DNA from: Marichromatium bheemlicum
GTDB taxonomy: Bacteria; Pseudomonadota; Gammaproteobacteria; Chromatiales; Chromatiaceae
Direction of reading: 5' to 3'
DNA length: 59,549 nt
NCBI RefSeq assembly: GCF_012276755.1
Contig: NZ_JAAXKX010000021.1
Coordinates: 1-59,549, forward strand
The position numbers and the translations under genes are program-made. Of this stretch, positions 53,179 through 59,549 are shown piece by piece; positions within the stretch are counted from its first letter, which is position 1, and every line of letters begins with the position of its first letter. Below the pieces are notes generated by a model that did not search any database, was not told the DNA's origin, and worked only from the letters and a program-made list of their open reading frames with translations.

Positions 53179-53203
53179 CGCCCGGCCCGGCGTGGGCCGG
53201 GCG
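53179..53203. terminator. GC-rich convergent hairpin
   Basis: CGCCCGGCCC-GGCGT-GGGCCGGGCG is a 10-bp stem between the unknown gene and the pyrophosphatase gene. There is no T-run. It is probably a bidirectional transcript end. Confidence 0.55.
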
Positions 53204-53218
53204 GTCAACGGTCAACCC

Positions 53219-55414
53219 TCACAGTAGGCTGTGGCTGGTGCTCACCCCCGCCATCACGATGGCCACCACACTCATCAGCTTGACCAGGATGTTGAGACTC
53301 GGTCCCGAGGTGTCCTTGAAGGGATCGCCGACGGTGTCGCCGATCACCGAGGCGCGATGGGCGCGTGAGTTCTTGCCGCCGTGGTGCCCGGCCTCAATGT
53401 GTTTCTTGGCGTTGTCCCAGGCGCCGCCCGAGTTCGATAGGAACACCGCCAGCACGAAACCGCTCGACAGCCCCCCGACCAGCAGCCCGATCACCCCCGC
53501 CACACCCAGCAGCAGGCTCACCGCCACCGGCGCGCTCACCGCGATCAGCGCCGGCACCAGCATCTCGCGCTGGGCGCCGAGCGTCGAGATCGCCACGCAG
53601 CGCTCGTAGTCCGGCTCCGAGGTGCCGGCGAGGATGCCGGGGTCGGTGCGGAACTGACGGCGCACCTCCTCGACCATCAGCCCGGCGGCGCGGCCCACCG
53701 CCTGCACCGTCAGCCCACTGAAGACGAAGGCGACCATCGCCCCGAGCAGTACCGCCACCAGCACCGCGGGGTTGAGCAGGGTGACGTCGAAATAGTCCAT
53801 GAAGTCGGCGAGGGTCGCCCCGGCGGTGGCGACCACCACCTCGTGACCGAGTTCGAGGCTGGCGACCCCGGTGCGGATCAGCTCGATGCGTACCACCTCG
53901 ACATAGGAGGCGATCAGCGCCAGCGCGGTGAGCGCCGCCGAGCCGATGGCGAAGCCCTTGCCGGTGGCGGCGGTGGTGTTGCCGAGGGCGTCGAGGGCGT
54001 CGGTGCGGGCGCGGACCTCGGGGCCGAGGCCGCTCATCTCGGCGTTGCCACCGGCGTTGTCGGCGATCGGCCCGTAGGCATCGCTCGCCAGGGTGATGCC
54101 GAGCGTCGAGAGCATCCCTACGGCGGCGATCGCCACGCCGTAGAGCCCCTGATTGAGCGCGCCCGGGTCGAAGCCCGAGGCGCAGAGGAAGGCGACCAGG
54201 GTGCCGGCGCCGACGGCGAGGATGGGCACCGCCGTCGACAGCATCCCCACCCCGATGCCGGCGATGATCGCCGTCGCCGGTCCGCCCTCGGCCTGGTTGG
54301 CGATGTGCAGCGTCGGCGCATAACTCGGCGAGGTGTAGTACTCGGTGGCGCGCCCGACGACGATGCCGGTGAGCAGTCCGCTGACCACCGCGCCCCAGAT
54401 CCCCCAGGGGTTGGCGACGCCGAGCGCCCACAGCAATGGTGCGCTGGCGACGATGATCAGCGCTGCGGCGGTGTTGACCCCGCGCGAGAGGGCGCCGAGC
54501 AGGGCGCGCTGGTCGGCGCCCTCGCGGGTACGCACCAGGAAGACCCCGAGGATCGACAGCAGCACGCCGAGCCCGGCGATGGCGATCGGTGCTACCACTG
54601 CCTTGATCTGGAGTGTCGGGTCGCCGACATAGGCCGCGGCGCCGAGGGCGCAGGCGGCGAGGATCGAGCCGCAGTAGGACTCGAACAGGTCGGCGCCCAT
54701 GCCGGCGACGTCACCGACGTTGTCGCCGACGTTGTCGGCGATCACCGCCGGGTTGCGCGGGTCGTCCTCGGGGATGCCGCTCTCGACCTTGCCGACCAGG
54801 TCGGCGCCGACATCGGCGGCCTTGGTGAAGATGCCACCGCCGACTCGGGCGAACAGCGCCTGCATCGAGGCGCCCATGCCGAAGGTCAACACCGTGGTGG
54901 TGACCAGCACCATGCGCACCCCGGTATCCTCGCCGGCCGGCAATAACCAGTCGGCGAGGGCGAACCAGACGACGATGTTACCGAGTCCGAGCCCGACCAC
55001 CACTAGCCCCATCACCGCGCCGCTACGAAAGGCGATGCGCAGCGCCTGGGGCAACGAGGTCCGTGCCGCCGCGGCGGTACGGGTGGCCGCGCGGGTGGCC
55101 GTCTGCATGCCGATGTAGCCGGCCAGCGCCGAGAACAGCCCGCCGCAGACGAAGGTCGCCGGCAGCCAGGTGCTCTGCAGGCCGAACCCGTGGGAGAGCA
55201 GCGCGAACAGCGCGGTGAGTAACGCAAACACCAGCAGCATCAGCCGGTACTGCTGGCGCAGATAGGCCATGGCGCCGTGGCGGACATGGTCGCCGATCTC
55301 GCGCATGCGCGCGTTGCCCTGGTCCTCGGCGAGCATCTCGCGGAAGAAGCGCGTCGCGACCACCAGTGCGCTGAGGGCGGCGACGGGGGCGATCCAGAAG
55401 GCGATCTCATTCAT
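53219..55414 (-). CDS. hppA: K+-dependent membrane-bound pyrophosphatase
   Basis: A 731-residue multi-helix H+- or Na+-translocating pyrophosphatase. The catalytic block is [20 protein letters not shown] followed by [19 protein letters not shown]. The K+-dependence marker is Ala in [18 protein letters not shown], where K+-independent enzymes have Lys. PPi hydrolysis drives ion pumping, so it can store or recover energy, useful where PPi comes from biosynthesis. H+ against Na+ specificity cannot be fixed by eye. Confidence 0.9.
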   Translation of the reverse strand: MNEIAFWIAPVAALSALVVATRFFREMLAEDQGNARMREIGDHVRHGAMAYLRQQYRLMLLVFALLTALFALLSHGFGLQSTWLPATFVCGGLFSALAGYIGMQTATRAATRTAAAARTSLPQALRIAFRSGAVMGLVVVGLGLGNIVVWFALADWLLPAGEDTGVRMVLVTTTVLTFGMGASMQALFARVGGGIFTKAADVGADLVGKVESGIPEDDPRNPAVIADNVGDNVGDVAGMGADLFESYCGSILAACALGAAAYVGDPTLQIKAVVAPIAIAGLGVLLSILGVFLVRTREGADQRALLGALSRGVNTAAALIIVASAPLLWALGVANPWGIWGAVVSGLLTGIVVGRATEYYTSPSYAPTLHIANQAEGGPATAIIAGIGVGMLSTAVPILAVGAGTLVAFLCASGFDPGALNQGLYGVAIAAVGMLSTLGITLASDAYGPIADNAGGNAEMSGLGPEVRARTDALDALGNTTAATGKGFAIGSAALTALALIASYVEVVRIELIRTGVASLELGHEVVVATAGATLADFMDYFDVTLLNPAVLVAVLLGAMVAFVFSGLTVQAVGRAAGLMVEEVRRQFRTDPGILAGTSEPDYERCVAISTLGAQREMLVPALIAVSAPVAVSLLLGVAGVIGLLVGGLSSGFVLAVFLSNSGGAWDNAKKHIEAGHHGGKNSRAHRASVIGDTVGDPFKDTSGPSLNILVKLMSVVAIVMAGVSTSHSLL

Positions 55415-55441
55415 CGGGTGTCTCCCTGACGGGGTTGCAGG

Positions 55442-56227
55442 TCATTCGAGCGGACCGAGCTGGGCCGAGCGCCACCAGTCGCGGTATTGGTCCTCGAGCA
55501 TCCCGTGATCGGGGAAGCGATAGTAGGCGAAGTCCTGCTGATCGCCGACATAGAAGCCGTTGCGCACCATGCGGTAGAACACCCCGGCCTTGACCTGGCG
55601 CAGCACCAACTTGCTCGATTTGGTGGTGGCGTCGCTGTTGAGTTCGACCAGGACGTCGCGCAGATGGGCGAGATTGGGGTAGGGCAGGTCGTCAGCGGCA
55701 CCGTGTTCGGGGTCGGTGGCGAGGGCGCCGAGGTGGAGTTCGGAGAACACCACCCGGGGCACGTGCACGGGATTGCCCGGGTCGGTGATGAAGTCGCAGA
55801 AATCGTGCGGTTCGAGCCGGCTGGCGACCAGCGGGGTGACCGGGCTGAACTCCTGGTAGAGGTGCGAGCGCGGCTGTGGGCTGGGGCTGTAGGGGGTGCG
55901 CTCGAGGGTCAGGGTCTTGCCGTCGTTGGTGACCAGATGGAGGTTGCCGAGGGCGGCGACCGGGATGCGTTCGAGCACCCGGTAGATGGCGAGATAGACC
56001 GAGCGTTTGAGCGCGCCCTCGGGGGTGCGCACACAGCGTTCGGCGATCAGCTCGAAGGGGAAGTCGGCGTTGCGGAACCCGGGGTCGACCTCGAAGAAGA
56101 TCGATTCACCCTGGACGTGGACCTTGGCGCCGATCGAGTAGTAGCTACCGAACGCCTGGGGGTCGAGCATCGAGGCGATCAGCGCCTGCGGGATCAGTGA
56201 GAGATAGAGGTGCTGCGGATCGGACAT
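55442..56227 (-). CDS. Conserved hypothetical protein
   Basis: A 261-residue soluble protein with MSDPQHLYLSLIPQALIASM at the start, FFEVDPGFRNADFPFELIAE, and near the end DQQDFAYYRFPDHGMLEDQY. I do not recognise a family. It diverges from the 187-residue gene and lies 27 bases downstream of hppA's start region on the same strand. An 8-bp GC hairpin (56250-56272) is in its leader. Confidence 0.65.
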   Translation of the reverse strand: MSDPQHLYLSLIPQALIASMLDPQAFGSYYSIGAKVHVQGESIFFEVDPGFRNADFPFELIAERCVRTPEGALKRSVYLAIYRVLERIPVAALGNLHLVTNDGKTLTLERTPYSPSPQPRSHLYQEFSPVTPLVASRLEPHDFCDFITDPGNPVHVPRVVFSELHLGALATDPEHGAADDLPYPNLAHLRDVLVELNSDATTKSSKLVLRQVKAGVFYRMVRNGFYVGDQQDFAYYRFPDHGMLEDQYRDWWRSAQLGPLE

Positions 56228-56534
56228 GCGAGGCCTCGCCTTGGCGGTGGCGCCGGCCGGTGATGCCGGCGCATCCCTGTCACTATAGATCAGTGAGATG
56301 ACGAGGATGTCAGGCGGTGTCAGGCCCCGTTCTTGCAGAACGCACCTCACGGACCTGGTGTGGGTCCATCACGGTGCGTCGTCTGGTGGCGTGTTGGCTT
56401 GAATCGCAGGCGTTTGAAGGGTGGTGTGTGGCCGAGTGGGTCCGAATCCCTTGGTCGCAAAGCCGACAGCCATGTGCGATTCGCGCCTTGACGGACGCAT
56501 CCCGAATCCCTGTCATCGTGGAGAGACCGGACCG
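56228..56534. other. Divergent region with a GC hairpin
   Basis: About 307 bases. GCGCCGGC-CGGTGAT-GCCGGCGC is an 8-bp stem (56250-56272). A repeated GTCAGG lies at about 56308-56326. No gene is seen. Confidence 0.45.
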
Positions 56535-57098
56535 ATGCTGCTCGATATCTATCAACAACAGGAGCTGTTCTGGCTCAAGACCTTGTTCGGCACGCCGAGC
56601 CGGGCGGACCTACAGGTCTTTCGCGGCGAGTTCGTGGTGCTCGAGGGTGAGCTCAAGACCACCACCGGTAAGCGCTCCCCACCCAAGGCAGTGCTCAAAC
56701 AGGCGGTCCTGGTCGCCGACGAGACCCGGCTGCGGATGGTGGCGGGCAACTTCGCGAGCATCGACGAGCTGCCCGAGTTCGTCACCCGTTTCCATACCGC
56801 GCTCGCCGCGGACTGTCGGCCGCTGTTGTTCGTCGACAACATCGCCGAGAGTGCCGAGGTCGAGATCCTGGGGCATCCCTATGTGCTGATCCAGCACAGC
56901 GACGGCGTGGTGTGGAACGCCCTCACCGAGCGCTGCTATCTCGACAAGCAGGACCTCAAGGGGCTCTCCGGCGAGGACAAGGTGATCCGGGTGTTCGAGG
57001 CCCTGGCCGACTACCGGCCGGGCCTGCCGAGCCACGATCTGGAGACCCTGCTCGCGACCAAAACCGAGGTCAGGCGCGCCACCTGGGGCGCGGTCTGA
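56535..57098 (+). CDS. Conserved hypothetical protein
   Basis: A 187-residue soluble protein starting MLLDIYQQQELFWLKTLFGT, with LLFVDNIAESAEVEILGHPY and LTERCYLDKQDLKGLSGEDK. No family is recognised. GGAGAG lies about 8 bases before the ATG. It diverges from the 261-residue gene and converges on ampG, with a GC hairpin between. Confidence 0.65.
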   Translation: MLLDIYQQQELFWLKTLFGTPSRADLQVFRGEFVVLEGELKTTTGKRSPPKAVLKQAVLVADETRLRMVAGNFASIDELPEFVTRFHTALAADCRPLLFVDNIAESAEVEILGHPYVLIQHSDGVVWNALTERCYLDKQDLKGLSGEDKVIRVFEALADYRPGLPSHDLETLLATKTEVRRATWGAV

Positions 57099-57122
57099 CC
57101 CGCCCGGCGGGGCGGGCGGGTC
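57097..57122. terminator. GC-rich convergent hairpin
   Basis: GACCCGCCC pairs with GGGCGGGTC (9 bp) around GGCGGGGC. It overlaps the ends of both flanking genes and lacks a T-run. Confidence 0.5.
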
Positions 57123-58656
57123 AGGGCGTCTCGCGCAACAGCCGTCCGGCCCGCCACACCAGCGCCACCACCGGGATGCCGATGAGGGTGGTGAAGATGA
57201 AGAAACCGGGATAGCCGAGGGTGTCGACCAGCGAGCCCGAGTAGCCGCCGAGCACCTTGGGTAGTAGTGTCATCAACGAGCTGAAGATGGCGTACTGCAC
57301 CGCGGTGAAGGAGACGCTGGTCAGACTCGAGAGGAAGGCGACGAAGGCCGCGCTGGCCAGTCCGGCGGCGAGGTTGTCGGCACTGACCGCGAGATAGAGC
57401 AGCAGCGGCTCGTTGCCGGCATAGGCCAGCAGTACGAATACCAGGTTGGTGAGGGCGGCGAGCACGGCGCCGAGCAATAGGATGCGCATCACCCCGAAGC
57501 GGGTGGCAAGGACGCCGCCGAGCAGCCCGCCGAGGATGCTGACCAGCACCCCGAAGGTCTTCACTGCCGAGGCGATCTGCGGCTTGGTGAAGCCGATGTC
57601 CTGGTAGAAGACGTTGGCGATCACCCCGAGGACGATATCCGAGATCCGGTAGAGACCGATCAGCGCCAGCAACAGTACCGCAGTGCGCAGTCCGTAGCGC
57701 GCGAAGAAATCGGCGACCGGTTCGATCCAGGTCTCGCGTGCCAGCCGCCGCTCGAGCAGGCCGAGGCGTACCAGTCCCCAGCCGACCGTCGCCGCCACGG
57801 CGATGGCCACAGCGAGATGGGCCACCTCCAGCGCGAAGCGCAACAGCGCGTCGCCAGCGGGCGCGGCGAACAGCGGCGCGCCGAGGAAGAAGGCGCTGAC
57901 AAAGCTCGCCGCCACCACCACGAACACCACCACCAGACGTAGATAGTCACGTCCCGGATAGGGGTGTGCGAGCCGTTCTCTGGCCTCGGGTTCGCGCATC
58001 AGCAGGGTGGTGACGAGCCCGACGCCCAGAGTGGCGGCCATTACCAGATAGGTGTCGCGCCAGGCCGTGTAGCTGTAGGCCTCGGCCGTCGAGCCGAACC
58101 AGGCGGCTAGATAGAGCGCGCCGGCCCCGGAGACCACCATGCCGATGCGGTAGCCGGCGATATAGGTCGAGGACATCAACGCCTGCAGTCGAGGTGGGGC
58201 CGACTCGATGCGCAGGGCATCGATGACGATGTCCTGGGTGGCGGCGGTCAGCCCGAGCAGGGTGGCGGCCAGCGCCATGCGCGCGAGTGCCGGCTCGCCA
58301 CCGGCGGGGTCGGTGAGGGCCATCAGCACGATCGCCCCGGCGACCCCGATCTGGGCGAGCAGCAGCCAGCCGCGGCGGCGTCCGAGCGCCTGGGTGAGCA
58401 GGGGGAGCGGCAGGCGGTCGACCAGCGGTGCCCAGACGAATTTGAACGAATAACCGAGTGCGGCCCAGCTGAAGAAGGTCACCGCGTTGCGCTCGATGCC
58501 GGCCTCACGCAGCCACAGCGATAGTGAAGAGAAGATTAGCAACAGCGGGATCCCGGCCGAGAAGCCGAGGAAGAGCATCGCCAGCACCCGCCGGTCGAGC
58601 AGGGCGAGCAGGGTCTGTCGCCAGCCGGTCACGGCCTGGCTGTGAGGGTCGGGCAT
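57121..58656 (-). CDS. ampG: AmpG-like muropeptide permease (MFS)
   Basis: A 511-residue MFS permease with about 12-14 helices. It matches AmpG: FLGFSAGIPLLLIFSSLSLW, FKFVWAPLVDRLPLPLL, TAATQDIVIDALRIESAP, and LGGYSGSLVDTLGYPGFFIF. AmpG takes up GlcNAc-anhydro-MurNAc peptides for cell-wall recycling. No ampD or nagZ is nearby. The C-terminus ends close to the convergent hairpin. Confidence 0.87.
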   Translation of the reverse strand: MPDPHSQAVTGWRQTLLALLDRRVLAMLFLGFSAGIPLLLIFSSLSLWLREAGIERNAVTFFSWAALGYSFKFVWAPLVDRLPLPLLTQALGRRRGWLLLAQIGVAGAIVLMALTDPAGGEPALARMALAATLLGLTAATQDIVIDALRIESAPPRLQALMSSTYIAGYRIGMVVSGAGALYLAAWFGSTAEAYSYTAWRDTYLVMAATLGVGLVTTLLMREPEARERLAHPYPGRDYLRLVVVFVVVAASFVSAFFLGAPLFAAPAGDALLRFALEVAHLAVAIAVAATVGWGLVRLGLLERRLARETWIEPVADFFARYGLRTAVLLLALIGLYRISDIVLGVIANVFYQDIGFTKPQIASAVKTFGVLVSILGGLLGGVLATRFGVMRILLLGAVLAALTNLVFVLLAYAGNEPLLLYLAVSADNLAAGLASAAFVAFLSSLTSVSFTAVQYAIFSSLMTLLPKVLGGYSGSLVDTLGYPGFFIFTTLIGIPVVALVWRAGRLLRETP

Positions 58657-58825
58657 GTGCGGTCCGGTGGGGTTGGAGCGGTGGTGTCGGGGTACGCTAG
58701 CGGGATGGGGCGGTCCAACGCAAGTGTGTTCGAGACCCTTGTCCCGGTGGGTGTACTACCCTTGGGGCAATCGTCGTGTCCGGCGCTGGGGCCGGACACC
58801 ATTCATGCTGACAGGAGGTGGCATC

Positions 58826-59356
58826 GTGTCGAGTCCCGCTGCAGGCAGTCTGCGTCGTTTGTTCCTGGCCGAGTGGCCCTATGTGGTGCTCTATGTCGCG
58901 GTCATCATCGGGGTTGGGTTGACCAATCTGGCCCCCGCGACCGCACTGCTCTACTGGCAGATATTGATCCCGCTGTTCGGTGCGCTCGCGCTGTGGGTCG
59001 GTTGGGACGGTTTCGAATCCGGCTCGAGCGCACGCGCGGTCTTCGTGGTCCGCACCCTGGCACATTGGGCGACGCTGTTCGTGCTGGTACGGCTGCTCTA
59101 TCTGCCGCAGCTCCAGGCCGTGTTCGACAACGCAGTGATGGGGCTGATGATGGTGCTGTTGCTCGGCTTCTCGGCGTTGCTCGCGGGCATCTATGGCCGT
59201 TTACGGATGGTCGGGGTAGGGGTGGTGCTGATGTTGAGCGCAGTGGCGATCGCCCTGCTTGACGATGCGGCTGTGGCGGTGGCCGTGGTGGCCGTGGTGG
59301 TGGTCGTCGTCGCCACCCTGGTGTGGCAGCGGCGTCAGCTCGAGGCCGGCAAATAA
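58826..59356 (+). CDS. Small integral membrane protein of unknown function
   Basis: A 176-residue protein with four or five helices and a Val-rich stretch near the end. GTG 58826 lies 7 bases after AGGAGG (58813-58818), which was preferred to an ATG at 58805 that overlaps the same site. Its neighbours give no function. The TAA stop sits beside the T-run of the minus-strand terminator. Confidence 0.6.
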   Translation: MSSPAAGSLRRLFLAEWPYVVLYVAVIIGVGLTNLAPATALLYWQILIPLFGALALWVGWDGFESGSSARAVFVVRTLAHWATLFVLVRLLYLPQLQAVFDNAVMGLMMVLLLGFSALLAGIYGRLRMVGVGVVLMLSAVAIALLDDAAVAVAVVAVVVVVVATLVWQRRQLEAGK

Positions 59357-59394
59357 AAAGGCCACCGCATCCGCCGCCACGGATTGCGATGGCC
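59350..59394 (-). terminator. Rho-independent terminator for a gene beyond the right edge
   Basis: On the minus strand a long stem (GGCCATCGCAATCCG with CGGATGCGGTGGCC) is followed by TTTTTATTT. It should end a leftward transcript whose gene lies past the window. A second hairpin with a 10-bp stem is at 59403-59430. Confidence 0.7.
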
Positions 59395-59474
59395 AACAAC
59401 AGGGGGGCACGGGGAGGAGTCCGTGTCCCCCGGGGTGCTCAGTTGTGTCGCTTCGCGGCCAGGTGTGTCGGGGC

Positions 59475-59549
59475 CCGGGGGGGGGGGGGGGGGGGCGGGC
59501 GCGGGGGCCGCCGGGGGGGGCCCCGCGGTCGGGTTGGGGGGCGATGCGT
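59475..59549. other. G/C homopolymer end, probably low-quality assembly
   Basis: A run of about 20 G and further G/C-only stretches close the window. A similar G/C-rich start is at 1-60. Both look like contig-end sequencing artefacts. Confidence 0.6.

Overview
This window looks like a chromosomal piece from a high-GC gammaproteobacterium, most probably a purple sulfur bacterium (Chromatiaceae). That placement is an inference. It rests on two nitrogen-fixation loci with NifA/sigma-54 signals, a draT gene for nitrogenase ADP-ribosylation next to nifH, a RuBisCO-like protein, a membrane pyrophosphatase, and cbb3 oxidase maturation genes. No photosynthesis gene lies in the window. Both ends run into G/C homopolymer sequence that looks like assembly noise.

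Layout. 1-5.6 kb: end of ccoI, then ccoS, an ammonium-transporter/chemoreceptor fusion, and a lemA-GIDE pair. 5.8-14.7 kb: an RND efflux pair, rapA, two Slp-type lipoproteins and a Trm112-like protein. 14.9-18.3 kb: an alpha/beta hydrolase gene between long inverted repeats and seven 67-bp palindromic repeat units. 18.5-21.8 kb: a hemerythrin-like gene converging on nifVWZM. 22-25.8 kb: a split transketolase, an acetyltransferase and a RuBisCO-like protein. 25.9-28.4 kb: a Wzz/GumC-like protein that seems to end in a degenerate tyrosine-recombinase domain, plus an unknown partner. 28.4-43.5 kb: mostly housekeeping and redox genes (EamA, HPF-like, NDUFA9-like, glycerate kinase, tsaB, PfkB kinase, RNase T2, glcD, tRNA-Thr, MdaB-like/HxlR pair, LysR/cytochrome b561 pair, aldo/keto reductase, TonB receptor). 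44-53 kb: an L,D-transpeptidase, then draT divergent from nifH-nifD-nifK-nifT-ferredoxin-nifY and unknown nif-linked genes. 53.2-59.4 kb: membrane pyrophosphatase, two unknown proteins, an AmpG-like permease and a small membrane protein.

How the genes work together. NifHDK is nitrogenase. NifV makes homocitrate for its cofactor. NifW, NifZ, NifM and the NifY-like protein help assembly and maturation. DraT shuts off NifH by modifying Arg101. The ammonium-transporter/chemoreceptor fusion has a sigma-54-type promoter and may link ammonium sensing to motility. The nifH and nifV promoters both carry clear -24/-12 elements. The nifH promoter is also overlapped by a perfect 9-bp inverted repeat.

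Most worth following up: the Amt-chemoreceptor fusion, the Wzz/recombinase-like fusion, the hydrolase gene between inverted repeats, the RuBisCO-like/split-transketolase cluster, the palindrome over the nifH promoter, the repeat elements inside the nifDKT spacers, and the unknown proteins at the end of the nif operon.
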